A stretch of 64,000 bases of DNA from Vitis vinifera (taxonomy: Eukaryota > Streptophyta > Magnoliopsida > Vitales > Vitaceae). The notes under the pieces were generated by a model that was given only the letters and a program-made list of their open reading frames with translations, searched no databases and was not told where the DNA came from. Below, in pieces: positions 37,101 through 63,536 of this stretch. The stretch is taken from contig NC_081822.1 of assembly GCF_030704535.1 (NCBI RefSeq), positions 10,471,001-10,535,000 on the forward strand, given 5' to 3'. The translations under genes were made by a program, and so were the position numbers. Positions within the stretch are counted from its first letter, which is position 1. Every line of letters begins with the position of its first letter.

Positions 37101-39629
37101 TCATTTCAACAGACAACAAAATTAAGAAATGGAGGATGATGAACAATGGAAGATAGCTGTATTGTGGACCATTAAAATTGTAATGCTGGTTTACTCTATT
37201 TTGATGAATGGTGAAGAAATCTGAGAAATGGGAAGAATAAACCCACTGATGTCATTTTTGTTGAGGAAAAAAGCTAATAGAGTGTTTCAATGGAAAACAA
37301 AATTAAGAAATGGAGAATAGTGGATATTAGAAGATGAAACATGGATCATTCTAATAATAATGTCAGTTTTTACTATATTAAAATATCTGCCCAACAAGTG
37401 ATATAGATGCATGATATTCGGCTTCTTATATGCCACCATAAAATTATGGAACCAACTTTCTGATTTTAGAGCATTAAAACTTTTGTTCTAGTCAAGTATC
37501 ATTCTCCCTGTGATGCAAAAGTGATGACAGTAGTGCAAATCATGGCTTTAGCTTCGGTTTCTAGCAAAAAAGCTACCCCAAACAAGGCATAATAGTGGAG
37601 GAGCTTGCAGGCACAATAAAAGAACTGACGATGAATACAAAAGAAAAGCAAAGAGAGGGAGAGAAGAAATAAGAGAAGAGGGAAAAAAAACGATTTAAGA
37701 TACAATCCAAACTATGGAACAATCAAATTTGGTGAAAATTCATTAAAAGAAAGGGAAAAGGAATTTGGCAACTGAACTTCTTAATTGAAGAATTTTAATA
37801 TGAATGGTCACTTCAAATTTTTAGGAAATCAAACCAAAAGGTCGGCTTCCTTGCAAAAAGACCATCTCAATGCTAATGAGATGAAGAGCTACTAGGACTA
37901 AATAAAATTATTACTAAACATTGCATGTATGAAATTGTTATTATGAATCCTAGGAGACATGAGTACATTTTGGTCAGGAAAACCTTCAAAGCAATGAGGA
38001 AAAGTAAATGTAAAGTACATTTGACAAGACAGTGATTGCCATGTGGCAATTGCAATGAAGGGTCAACTAACATGTGCTAGAATTACACTCATAGGGAAAC
38101 ATACTACATCAGTGCCACTGGTATGAGGCCATTTCAAATCTGCTGATGAATAGTTTATGCTCATTTTACCAACAGTTGCAATTCAAAGTAGTGAGAAAGA
38201 CACCCTCAACCAGTGGACATTCAGACAGCAAGCTGCTTGTCACCTGTAAATTCACTTCATCCTTTCACTTTTAAAGCCCAGCTGACTATTTACATTCCCT
38301 GTTTCTAAAGAACAAATTAATATTCCAAAAATACTGCCATAAACAATGGCCATTAATTTAATTTTACTCAGTTACTTGGTACACAATACCATCAAATCAT
38401 TAAATGATTTTTCTACTGCAGAAGCCACTTCAATTCCTAAAATTGTCTAAAATCATAAAAATTTAGGCACCTCTCTCTTAACAGAAAATGCTACAATGTT
38501 GATCTGTTTGAAAGTCCTAGCTGTAGATACTCCTAAAGGCTAAACCCTAGGTATATGTTATTTATATAGCATTTACATTTAACAAATCAATAGAAAATAA
38601 ATAAACAAATAAAGCAGAAGCATTTTGAGCTAAAAAAAAAATGAGATAATGCAAGAGTTGAAAAATAAAGGATTTTGGAGAATATGGCAAAGGTGAAATT
38701 AGACTCCACAGGTTCATCATATGTGTCACAGAAAGTTTGGGACAAACCTCTCCGGCTTGCAATGCAAGTAAAATTTTATCACAAAGAGGATGTGGCAAAA
38801 TTCAAGATTACAGCTTCCAGTCAAACCCACAACATGATATTGTAATAGAAAATAAAGCAAACATGAACACTTGGGTGCACAATAAGAGGGAAATTTACTT
38901 CATTTCTTGACTCTAGCCTGGAAACCGTTATGTACATATTTTAGTGGCATATTATCAATGAATCGCCTTGTTATAGATACCAAACTGCTAATACCCAGCA
39001 ACTGATTCAAAAGAAACAACATGCAAAGAAGATAATGATAAAAGTCTATTTCCCGTGTAGCGAAACATAGGAGTTTATAATAACATAAACCACAACACGG
39101 ATATTCACACCAATGTGTGCGACAAAATTGACTGTCTGTTTACACTTACTCCCAGTTTGCTTTTTGAGGATCAAAAAATTTAGACCTAAAAGAAGAGTCC
39201 TGACAACGAAACACGTTCCTAGCCCCATTTTAATCATTTTTCTTTCCTTTTTCTACCATTTTTCCGAGAACCAAACGAGTTAACCAAAAGTGACGTGACT
39301 TCAAAAAGAAACAAAACCCTAAATACATGCATTCCACCAAAATCAAAAAGAGACACGCTTAATCAACCAAAAGCACAACAAAATCTACAGTGTCAGTGTC
39401 GTGGAGAAGAAACCGAGAAGGACGACAGTTCAAATCTCGGCGATAGATTAGGGTTTTGTGCAAGAGTACAAGGGTAGAGCAGGAAATCAAGTTGTGAGGA
39501 CAGATGTTCGAGAATCAAAGAATAGATTAAAGGTGAGAAATTTAAGAATGCAAAACTACCTTTGGAGATCTGGTGAGGAGTGGTGAGGGTAAGGTTATGA
39601 CGAGAATCGGAATCAGTGCGGTCAGCCAT
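22104..39629 (-). CDS. EXA1: GYF-domain, eIF4E-binding protein (EXA1-type), 1836 aa
   Basis: Ten exons on the minus strand, high to low: 39560-39629, 36754-36842, 35641-36555, 35434-35551, 35157-35348, 34125-34919, 31269-33963, 22787-22980, 22648-22707 and 22104-22486. They sum to 5511 nt with every phase consistent. Start is [20 protein letters not shown]; an in-frame ATG at 39671 would add 14 residues. YNRTKLL (309-315) fits the eIF4E-binding pattern YxxxxL-hydrophobic. The GYF domain (about 587-645: [15 protein letters not shown]...WFEAGYFG) binds proline-rich ligands. The Gln/Leu-rich middle and the C-terminal block ([17 protein letters not shown]...[13 protein letters not shown]) match plant EXA1/PSIG1 from memory. 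Those proteins act in the cytoplasm in translational repression, immunity and potexvirus susceptibility. Intron 7 is 8.3 kb and swollen by insertions; the coding sequence looks whole. Confidence 0.92.
24178..24961. repeat. 397-bp tandem duplication in EXA1 intron 7
   Basis: The segment starting at 24178 is repeated starting at 24575 with only scattered substitutions and small gaps (for example CATACTCCGCATAT versus CATACTCCACATTAG). Both copies end with TTTATAGGACTGGTTT. High similarity makes this a fairly recent tandem duplication. Confidence 0.85.
25488..29492 (+). mobile_element. 5'-truncated, decayed L1-type LINE in EXA1 intron 7
   Basis: Plus-strand LINE, antisense to its host gene. It starts inside the endonuclease domain ([17 protein letters not shown]-like), continues through reverse transcriptase ([13 protein letters not shown] near 27325; [11 protein letters not shown] near 27483) and the zf-RVT region (about 28790-29350), and ends in a poly(A) tail at 29478-29492. 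It is flanked by AACAATGACGGATT (25474-25487) and AACAATGACTGATT (29493-29506), a 14-bp target-site duplication with one mismatch. Frames are broken by many stops and frameshifts. It is related to, but far older than, the LINE at 52472-58845. Confidence 0.9.
28176..28829 (+). repeat. 327-bp tandem duplication inside the LINE
   Basis: TATGATTTAGGCAATGGAA recurs at about 28179 and 28506, and the following 320 bp, including GGTGTGGGGACAC and GAGTACCTCTTTCCCC, is repeated with few differences. The duplicated part lies between the RT and zf-RVT coding regions and is not a known LINE feature, so it probably arose after insertion or in the source copy. Confidence 0.85.
30420..30970. mobile_element. 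Small insertion with TG..CA ends, possible solo LTR
   Basis: A 551-bp segment beginning TGGGGGGAAG and ending CCTACATCA is exactly flanked by CTAATTGA at 30412-30419 and 30971-30978. It holds a TATA-like box (CTATAAATAA near 30652) and three degenerate units of about 28 bp with core TTAGTTGGAATTAAA (30482-30570). TG..CA ends suggest a solo LTR, but an 8-bp flank duplication is long for that class and fits hAT elements better. Family unresolved; no coding content. Confidence 0.4.
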
Positions 39630-41251
39630 GGATGATCGGCGAGAGTTGATGAGAGAGATTGGAGACGCCAAACAAACCCTTTTGCTCTGATTTTGCTTCG
39701 CGAGTTGTGAGAGAGAAATGAGGAGTGGGGGAATATAGGTTAAGGGCTTGGGTTGGATAAAAGGGATGCGAGTAGGTTAAAACCCTATGCACCTGCGGCG
39801 TAACTTAGCCTCCCCCGTGAGTTTAATGTCTGACCCAATTTCCTCTTGGACGAGTTCCTATGATTCACGATGTATGACCTTCCACGCGCGATGACTGAGC
39901 GTGTAGCCGGCTCACGCGATGGAAAGACCTAATCAACCCGAGAGATTGACCGTGTCGGTGTGCCGATGATTATAGAAGTGCTTCACACGCGATGGAATGG
40001 TGCGATGATGCGTAATTGTACACTTTCCAACCTTTCTTTCTCCTATCGGTGGGTGCGCACTGCGCCACGGGCGGCGCAGCTTAAAGTGACGCTATGACTC
40101 GCACCGAGAAGCGTTTGATCAGTTGGTAGCGAGGGAGTGATCCGACGGCTACAACGACCGAGATAAACACGTGTCATGCTTGCGTAATCTTTCTGCATCA
40201 TTGGCTTTTTTGTGACGGTAACCCTAGCCTCCAATGGGCTTATTTTAGTTGTTATTTTATTTTATGTAATTTAAATTTTTTTATTTTAAATAAATTGAAA
40301 TACTGATATTTCGAAAATATTCTCACCATGTCCGTTCTAATATTTTGACGAGAAACGTGAGCTTTTAAACCGCCAATTTAACATCAATAAAATTACTATA
40401 AAATTAAATATAAAAATATTTCTGAATATAATTTCAAGCATATGACGACATAAAATCTAAAACAACCTATACACGTGTCAACATTGGATTATAATAACTT
40501 TAATATTTTGTATTATGTGCCGTATAAAAAAATAAAACAAAATATAAAATAAAATTATCGTAGAGTTTAAAAAGAAACCAACTATATAAATAAAAATAAT
40601 GTAGGAAAATTTTAGTTTAAATTTGAATTTAATATCAAAAATAAAGATAATATTAATTTTAATAAAGTTATTTTTTAATTTGTTCTACGAGTCACTCTAT
40701 ATTCATAAAACTTATATTTTGACGTTTTCATATAAATTTATAATCTTTTATCTTTTTGCTAAAACCAAAAAATAAAACTTATCGTTTTATCATTTTTCAT
40801 TAAGATTATCCTTATAAATTTACACTTTTTATATTCTCATTAAAACAAAAAATACATTGTTACACCATTGGTTAAACAGTTGCAAAAGTTATAACAATAT
40901 GAACTTGTTATTATCATTAATCATTGCAAAAGTTGTAACAAAACAAACTTGTTATTGATTGTAATGTGTAAAGTGAATAATAAAATATTTAATTTGAATT
41001 AACTTTTAAATATTATATATTTTATATATATTAAAATATGACAAAAATAATAGTAAATTTGGGATGATATGTAACAAAAATCAAAACAATTTTTTTTTTA
41101 AATATAACTAATTTTTTTACTTTTTAAATGTATTTTATTTGACATATATATATATAGAGACAGATATAAATTAAATTTTTTTTTTCTTAGAAGATAGGTT
41201 GTTTCTTAATAAATATAATTTATTTAGAAAAAAAAAACATGTCTTTGATAT

Positions 41252-41450
41252 CTTAAGAGACAATCATCTATGCTATAATTTATAAACATAATTTAGTACT
41301 TTATTTTTATTAAGTTTTTTATATTTAAGAAAGCATAAATTGTAAATCAATTATTTGTTTTTTATGACTTTGATGTTACTATGACGAGAAAGTAATAGTT
41401 ATATTTATATCTTAAGAGATAATCATCTATGCTATAAGTACTTTAGTTTT
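41252..41450. repeat. Direct repeat, about 160 bp apart
   Basis: ATCTTAAGAGACAATCATCT plus ATGCTATAA at about 41250 recurs at about 41410 with a single mismatch in that core. Both copies are followed by an AGTACTTTA motif, at a different distance in each. Confidence 0.6.
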
Positions 41451-43139
41451 GTATTAAAAACATAGAGTTAAACTTTAACATCAATCAATTCTAAAAACCC
41501 ATTAGATTAATAATTTAGAAACCTATCAGAGATTAATAGTCGATACAACAAACACAAAAATAAAATATAAAGTTATAAATCCTAGATTGTTAATAATAAT
41601 AAAATAAAAAAAGTATTATTACTTTTTATCCTTTGAAGCTGGATAAATTATTCAATTACTTGTATTTTGATCATAAAAAAATTAATAACTAATCATATAA
41701 AAAACAAATAAAATAAGTTACAATTTCAATCATGTAATAATAGCAACACTAGTTATATTTTTAAAAATTTATAACCATATATTTAGTTGTTATTTTAAAA
41801 ATGGTAATTGATAATTTTTATTAAGATATATATATATTTTTAATTGAAAAATGATAATGTCAATAAGACATATTCCCACCCAAACAAACCCCATACAATG
41901 GGATCGATAATTAAAAGGAACTTATATTTTTATAGTGTCAAAAACCTTTTTTTCTACTATTATATTTTAAAAAAATAATTTAATTTTACTATGCCTTATC
42001 CCAACTTTCTAACGAAACAATTAAATTTGGACACATAAATCCAACATAAAAGAGGCATGGGGCCAGCTTTTGGGCTAAGGAGATGCTGCTAAAAGTTTGG
42101 AATAAAACATAAATGCGGGTAGATAGATCAAACCCAACCCTAATTAATGTTCATATAATTTTGTCGTTACCACATTATTATTTAGGGAGTGACGCCTGGC
42201 TGGACCATGGCATAAGTATGTTGATGATGATTATTAGTCCATGTAATTTTAGTTATTACTCGTAGCATGTCTTTCCAGGTATCTCTTCTTGGTTTCAACC
42301 ATCCTTTTATTTACCCTTTCATCTGAATATTAACAATAGCAATCAGAATGTAAGGTTTTTTTTTTTTTTTTTAATATTTTATAAAATAAAAATCCATTTG
42401 AAATTTTGAAATATTATTAATTTATATCGTGTGTTTGTAAACGTGTTTCTAAAAATATATTTTATCATTTTATTTGCAATCATTTTTCATATTTGAAAAC
42501 TTAGTAAGATAGTTTCTAAAAAATAAATTAAAACGATCTTTTTAAAATAACAAAATCAAGTTGATAACCGTTGAATTATATTATCTATTTTATTTCTTTA
42601 TGGTGGGTTTGACTTGATATTTTATTATCTTTTAGTGGCGGATAAATTTAAATATTTTATCAAAAATAGTAAAATTATTTTGATAATTGTTCAAGTTATA
42701 TTGTTTATTTTATCCACCTTTCTTGAACATCCTCACCCAATATTAACGACATATTTTGATGAAATTTAAAAACGAGGGTTAGATATATTTAACTCAAACC
42801 CAAAGGTATATGAATTAAATAAAGTTTAACAAAATTGATTTACATATGAACACCAAATTACCAATGTGAATGCAAAATGAGAATTCATTTTGTTATTTAC
42901 TCATTTTTCTTTATGTAATTATATTAAATCACACTCAAATTTCAAATTCATTAATTAGTATTTTTATATATTTATCTCATTTATAAAATTTAATTTTTAG
43001 AGACATTATAGGTAAAATATTTTGGATACGAGTGTTTAACAAATTTTCTAAAATAAATTTTATTTTAAAATAAATAAAATCTATATACACATTATGATAT
43101 ACATCTATAGAAAGAGGTATTAGTCAAAAATTTGATACT

Positions 43140-43400
43140 TATGACAGTATGGAGTTCGTCTTAACATTGTAAACGTATTTTAAAACTGTGAGGATACCTT
43201 AAATTCAAAACAAACAATATTTATACAATTTGATACGAACCATTACAGATGGTATCAAAGTTGAATCTCAACCTATGTATTGGAATTTGTTTGATCATGT
43301 GAAAAGTGTATGGTATGATCCATACATACACAATTTTAAAGTAAGAACCTCACCCATTAAATTTAAAGAGGGACGATATTTACATGCAAATTAAATAATA
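43140..43400 (+). mobile_element. Relic of a widespread plant repeat (LARD-like)
   Basis: AACTGTGAGGATACC, AACAAACAATATTTATAC and TTACAGATGGTATCAAAG occur in the order of a repeat family seen in many eudicot genomes, which I recall ending in a primer-site-like TGGTATCAGAGC. The copy is old and short. Family assignment is from memory and tentative. Confidence 0.35.
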
Positions 43401-44029
43401 AAATATTTAAAATAAAAAATAAATTTTATAGCAAAGAAACCCTAATTGCACAAAGAATAATACTACCACACGGTAGACTACTATTTCTATAAAAGAATCC
43501 AATCACATGACAAAATAGAAAACCTACAATATTTTGAAGTAATTAAATACATAAAAAAACAAAAAAACAATTATCATTATATTTGATTTTTTAAAACATT
43601 ATTTATATTATCTTAAATCCATTCAAACCCCATCGGGTTTCAAATTTCATTGTAGTAAATATATTTATTAGATTTACATCTATTGAAAATCATTTTGATC
43701 AAAATCTATTAAAAAACAAATGTGGAACAACTAAATATATTTAAGATTAAACATCAAATATATAAATAAAATCATCCTTTCTATATTCAATAAATTTTGA
43801 ATAAAATTAAGGGTACTTGTGGAGTGGATTTCCAAAATTAGCATAACATTTGAATTTTAACTGCTTTCACCTAATTTTCTTTTGTCAACCACGAATAATG
43901 AGACTTGTATTTGTAAAGACCTGCCTTTGCTTCTATAGATGTGACACATATAAACACAAATTTGTTTTTTCCTTTTATGTCTTTTAACTTGGGATAAATT
44001 TGAATATTTATTGATCAATAGTCTTAATG

Positions 44030-44170
44030 CATTGATTTAAAAACTAGATCGGATCAACTAGTCACCGTTTTGATTCGATTTGATGATTTGAGTCGGAGAG
44101 GTTTTGGATCGATTACAAACCGGATGAACCAATAATCGAACTGATGAATCGATTAAACTAATCAACTTCC
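44030..44170. mobile_element. Relic of a common 'aaccgg' type plant repeat
   Basis: Sequence such as AACTAGATCGGATCAACTAG, GATTACAAACCGGATGAACC and TGAATCGATTAAACTAATCA resembles the abundant plant repeat rich in ACCGGTCGGTT-like words. It is heavily decayed and borders cannot be set. Confidence 0.3.
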
Positions 44171-45214
44171 CTCTGAATCGAACGATTCAAAGTTGTTTTT
44201 TTTTTTTTTCATCAAAACGAATATCTTCCCAATTCCCCTTACGACCCAACAAGCTTAACCTGTCGTTGCCTCCTCTTGCTCAATTTTCACACTCTCTTCC
44301 AATTACACCATTGTCATAGTACTATCGGATTCGCTATCGACAAAGAAATCGACAATCCTCCGAATCACTCAATGAAGTTGCAAAGTTGGAATATTGCATT
44401 TTATTTTTTATTTTAATATTCAATATTTTATTGCATATTGATTTAGTGAATATTCATTATTTATTATTTATCTTTATTAAATCAATTTAAATTTGAATCA
44501 TTTATACATTTTGTTCATATTTTATATTTTTGTTGACTTTATTTTTATTTATATTAATTTAAAAATTTTTAATTTTTTTTAATAATATATAAAATATATT
44601 TATAACATCACCTGTTTGACCATCTATCATATTCGTGAACTTATAATTTTTCCTGAGTTAATGAGCAATCCCGTTATAAAAACATTTTCATGATGTGTTG
44701 CAAATGGTTATCGATTCCTTTTTTCCATTTTTAAAGAGTATTGTGCTACACGCATCATCCCATTTAAATCATCAATGATAGACAAGTGATGATTGAAGGT
44801 TAATTTTTCTTTTATATTCATTAAATACAAAAGTTTATTGACACGTAATCACTATTGTATTTAAGGGTAATGATATGACGAATACTTTTTCATTTTTGAC
44901 AATTGAAATTATTTCGGAAAAATCCGGCTTTTATTTTCCAAATAGATCCACCCGAATCCCAAAACCCTAGAGCACAAACCCTAAATCCTCGTCGGGGCCG
45001 CTGGACTGCCCCGAGTTTGCAGGTTTCGAAACCATGGAAACGCTCGAGGCGTGGGCTCCGTCGTTGGAGGAACCGAATCGGACGATGATGTATTTGACCT
45101 TTTTCTGAATTGTCGCTTGTATCAGAGTTGGGTTCAGCCGCCGAAACGGTTCAGAAACGATTCCACTATGTTGGGCTGGGCATTTTTAGTCCGACCCATG
45201 AACCCATGTACTAT

Positions 45215-45246
45215 GGCGGGAATTCTCGGCGCCATTACCGCGAAAA
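45215..45246 (+). promoter_or_regulatory. Two E2F-like sites of the dUTPase promoter
   Basis: GGCGGGAAT (45215-45223; reverse ATTCCCGCC) and CCGCGAAAA (45238-45246; reverse TTTTCGCGG) both fit the plant E2F pattern WTTSSCSS. They lie 25-60 bp upstream of the TATA box. This suits S-phase expression of a nucleotide-pool enzyme. Confidence 0.6.
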
Positions 45247-45268
45247 CCCCATCCCACGCGGGTGTTGT

Positions 45269-45276
45269 TATATATA
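45269..45276 (+). promoter_or_regulatory. TATA box of the dUTPase gene
   Basis: TATATATA followed by GACCCGC. It sets transcription start near 45300, and no ATG occurs between there and 45366. This decides the start codon against the longer in-frame reading open to 45051. Confidence 0.65.
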
Positions 45277-45365
45277 GACCCGCTCTCCCCTTTTTCAAAA
45301 CCTCAATAGGTCAAATTTTCTGTAACTACTCATCTCGTAACCCTTCTCTCAATCGATTGCTAAGA

Positions 45366-46362
45366 ATGGCCCAGCATGATCCACAGTGCAGAAGCCCTGA
45401 AATCGAAGAGCCGGCACCGAAACTTCAGAAGCTTCACCAAAATGGCGTTTCTCAAGACTCCCAATGCCCCCTCTCTCTTCTGAGAGTGAAGAAGCTTTCA
45501 GAAAGGGCTGTTTTGCCTTCAAGGGCTTCTCCTCTTTCCGCTGGTTATGATCTCTCCAGGTAAATTTACTTGCTCTGTTTTGTTTTATTTGTTGTCTGAG
45601 ACCTTGTTAGAATATCGGAGAAGGAAGTCTGTTTCATAATTTTTTTTAAATGTTACGTGTAGTGCAACGGAGACCAAGGTACCGGCAAGAGGAAAAGCTC
45701 TGGTTCCAACAGATTTAAGCATTGGAATACCGGAGGGAACATATGCCCGCATTGGTATGTTTATTTTTCTGCTTTTGTTGTTGTTGTCTGTCGTTCTGTT
45801 TGGCTGGTGAGAAAATATAGGGGAAAAAGAGAGGGCGTGAGTCAGCTTTTTATACTTTTTCATCCATGTGTTTTCCAACATAAGAAACCAAAATAGAAAA
45901 GGAAAAAAACGCTATTTCCCTGTCTCTAAGGAAGCGCATGGTGAAAAAATGCATGACCTCTTTTTTTAATCCCTCACATTTTCATCATGATTATCGGCAA
46001 CAAATTAGAGCAATACGGAATTTGGTTTTAGTTCTTGATCGTATATCTCTCTATTTATACTCAGTAGTCAGTATTCTAAAAATAGGCGATATCCTTGTTT
46101 TGTTTTGTTTTTTGTAGCTCCGCGGTCGGGTCTAGCATGGAAATACTCCATTGATGTTGGGGCCGGTGTGATTGATGCTGACTACAGAGGACCTGTTGGG
46201 GTCATCTTATTCAATCACTCAGACGTTGATTTTGAAGTGAAAGTTGGTGATAGAATTGCTCAACTGATAATCGAGAAGATTATAACTCCCGAAGTTATGG
46301 AGGTCGAGGACTTGGATTCTACAGAGAGAGGTGTGGGAGGGTTCGGATCTACCGGTGTCTGA
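45366..46362 (+). CDS. DUT: dUTP diphosphatase (dUTPase), 176 aa
   Basis: Hydrolyses dUTP to dUMP and diphosphate, keeping uracil out of DNA and feeding dTMP synthesis. Three exons: 45366-45559, 45663-45754 and 46118-46362, summing to 531 nt. All five motifs of the trimeric dUTPase family are present: motif 1 AGYDLSSA across the first intron, motif 2 APRSGLAWK, motif 3 [14 protein letters not shown] with the catalytic Asp, motif 4 RIAQLI, and motif 5 [10 protein letters not shown] at the C-terminus. Start [11 protein letters not shown] was chosen because it is the first ATG after the TATA box. Length matches plant dUTPases. No transit peptide is seen from this start, so nucleus/cytosol is expected. 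E2F-like promoter sites point to S-phase control. Confidence 0.95.
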
Positions 46363-47610
46363 ACCTCCTACGCATATGGGTGGGCGTGTGTTGTAGTTTT
46401 CTTTATCCTTTTCTTGTGGGGTTGGGAGTAGGCTGGTCGGGCGTTGAGAGACGCGTGGGACAAGCTGGTTGAGTAATCGTGTAGAACAGATGGTGGGCTA
46501 GCCTTTTGCCCTGTATGGCACTGCAACTTTTGGATACTAGTAGTAAAGCACGAACATGGCGGGTTAGTCGCTAGACTGTTGCCATATGGGCTCTACTATT
46601 TTGGCAAAACTAATGGAAGTAGACAATTATTACTGTAGTTCAGTGGTTTATATTTTGCATGATTTGAACATAATGCAGGTGGTTTAAATTCTAACGTTGG
46701 TGGAGGGTGTGTCCGCGCTTACTGCTAACCATTTGATGGCATTTGCATCATTTCAATGGCACGCTGAACCCACATATTGGGCCTACCTTTTTTTCTTTTT
46801 GATACGAATTAATGCTGGATACTGGTCTAGCCTTGGCATTTGCTTTACCTATAATGTTTTTGATAAGGGCTATACCCTACTGGTTGAGTTTTTAAAGGGA
46901 TAATGGTGAATCGTGGATACTAGAATTTGATATCAAATATGTGAATCAGCGAATTATTTGGTAGTGATACAGAAGATCATTAGAAAAAATAGTTTTAATG
47001 CGTGCAATGCAAAAGTCTCGTATTTGAAAGTGAAATTTACACTACTGAAATAATAAGTAATTTGTTATTGGTAGTGACTAGTCTAACTGTCATTTTGATG
47101 TATGGTAAATGAACTTCCCCTTATTCAATGGGTTTGTTAAAGCTGAATGAGGGAGCAATGTGTGATCATTTGGGTTTTGCTATCCCTAATGGCAGATTTG
47201 TGGGCCTCTGAAGGTTCATAGCTAGCCTTAGTAACGAAGATGGGAGGTTATGATACGTCCATTGTCAACTATTCTTTGGAGTAGGCCACAGGTTGCGAGG
47301 TGGTAATACGGCCTCATTCTTTGCATCTCTTTTAGCCCATCAATATGGTTGTCATATTAACACGTCCTTGAGATGCTTACATCATCCAGATTCCAGACAG
47401 GCAGCCTCGTCAAAATATAACCAAAAGCAGGAAATTACCAAATTAGGAACATGGAAAATTGTGAGGATAATACAAGTCAAAATTATGCAGTGTGAAGAAT
47501 TCAAGGCAAATGAACTTCAGAATGGTCAAAAAACTCGGTTGCGGATTATGGATTAGCAGCATCCATAGATAAACTTGAGTTGAGAGAACAACAACCAAAA
47601 CACAAAACAG
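46363..47610. other. Convergent intergenic region
   Basis: Holds the 3' flanks of dUTPase (+) and glucose-6-phosphate isomerase (-). No additional gene, RNA or repeat supported. Confidence 0.4.
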
Positions 47611-62394
<14,784 letters not shown>

Positions 62395-62922
62395 CTGAAA
62401 TTATCTGAAAGCAAACAAAAATGTCACCAACTGATCGGTTATTAACCCTAAAAAGGCAAACCGATTAAAAAGATCCGTGTTTTACTCAAAAGACTGAGAC
62501 TCCGTCCTGTTTGGTTAAGTAGAAAACCGTGGAAAAGAATTGTTCCTTTACCTTCCCCTTGGTTTCTCAGAAATCAAGTGGAAAGAAAGCTCCAGCAATT
62601 GAAATTCAGAGATGATCGAATGATTTGTTATAAACGGAAACAAAAGGATCCAAGAGAGGAAGTGAACATTGATTACTGGTTTTGAAAAAAAGAGAAAGGA
62701 GAAAATGAAACCGCGATTGATGGTCATAAATCTTATGAACAGATAATAATAATAAATAAAAAAAGTAGAAAATTGAGAAACACACCTGAAGAGAGTGAGA
62801 GAAATGGGATGTTTGACGGAGACGAGACGAGAGAGAGATGAGACTGGGCAAATGCGAGAAGCACCGAAAGAAAACAAGAAGGTTGAAAAAAGTGCAGATT
62901 ATAGAGAGAGATGTCACGTCGT

Positions 62923-62949
62923 CACGTGAAGGAGGAGGTATGGCACGTG
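62923..62949 (-). promoter_or_regulatory. Paired G-boxes upstream of PGIC
   Basis: CACGTG at 62923-62928 and at 62944-62949, 21 bp apart (two helical turns), with a further CACGTC at 62915-62920. G-boxes bind bZIP and bHLH factors in light, sugar and stress responses. They lie about 530 bp before the ATG, near the start of a likely non-coding first exon whose donor may be at about 62785. Confidence 0.5.
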
Positions 62950-63529
62950 TGAGAGACTAGCTGATAAGACGGCATCTCATTTGCGATGCGGATCGGGTGC
63001 CCCTCCTTGCAAAAGAAAAGCATAAAAAAAAGCTACGGTGCAAGCGAAGAAAAAAAAAACGGTTTAAGCAAAATGAGGTTCAAACCTTTTAACCAGTAAT
63101 AATAATAAATATTTGGTAAAATTTAATACTCAATTTAATTTAAATAAAATTTGATACTAATTTGGCTTTAATAAAATTACCCTTAAATTAATTATCTAAC
63201 ATTTATTACTTAATAAAAATTTATTTTAAAAGTATTTAATAAAGTCAATAATTATTAAATAAATTAAATGTGTTTGATAAAATGATAATTTAATATTACA
63301 ATTTAAATTTGTTTTTAACTTTAAGTGTCAGTTATTTTATGTATTTACATCATTTTAAATAAATATTAATTGTCCAAAATAGAGGGTGACCCTTGTAAAG
63401 ATAGCCTAAGCTTAGGGGTGGTGAGTGTATTTCTTCTTACTAGAAATTATATGTATGGTACAAGCAAAATAAAAATGTAATTAATTATCAGTAAACAGTG
63501 GCAACTGCCAAGAAGGTTTAAAAAAGTGG
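62950..63529. other. Spacer between PGIC and tRNA-Glu
   Basis: PGIC upstream region grading into AT-rich sequence. No gene or repeat supported. Confidence 0.4.
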
Positions 63530-63535
63530 AAAAAA
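63530..63535 (-). terminator. RNA polymerase III terminator
   Basis: On the minus strand TTTTTT begins one base after the tRNA 3' end, followed by a second T run, as expected for polymerase III termination. Confidence 0.8.
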
Positions 63536-63536
63536 G

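Larger units (their letters stand above)
39630..45213. other. Long AT-rich spacer
   Basis: About 5.6 kb between the divergent EXA1-type and dUTPase genes. The first 600 bp (39630-40230) is GC-richer and is the presumed EXA1 promoter. It contains CACGCGATGGAA twice (near 39912 and 39990) and the related CACGCGCGATGA near 39882. From 40240 to 44850 base composition is extremely AT-rich with no supported gene. Short direct repeats occur at 40880/40925 and 41252/41411. Confidence 0.5.

Noticed and set aside
45051-45365. Longer dUTPase N-terminus as an organelle transit peptide
   Set aside because: The frame is open, but this stretch contains the E2F sites and TATA box, so it is promoter for the main transcript. 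A minor upstream transcript cannot be excluded.
47293-47556. An 87-codon plus-strand frame in the dUTPase-PGIC gap
   Set aside because: Low-complexity translation, no start context, no family, and it lies in PGIC 3' flank.
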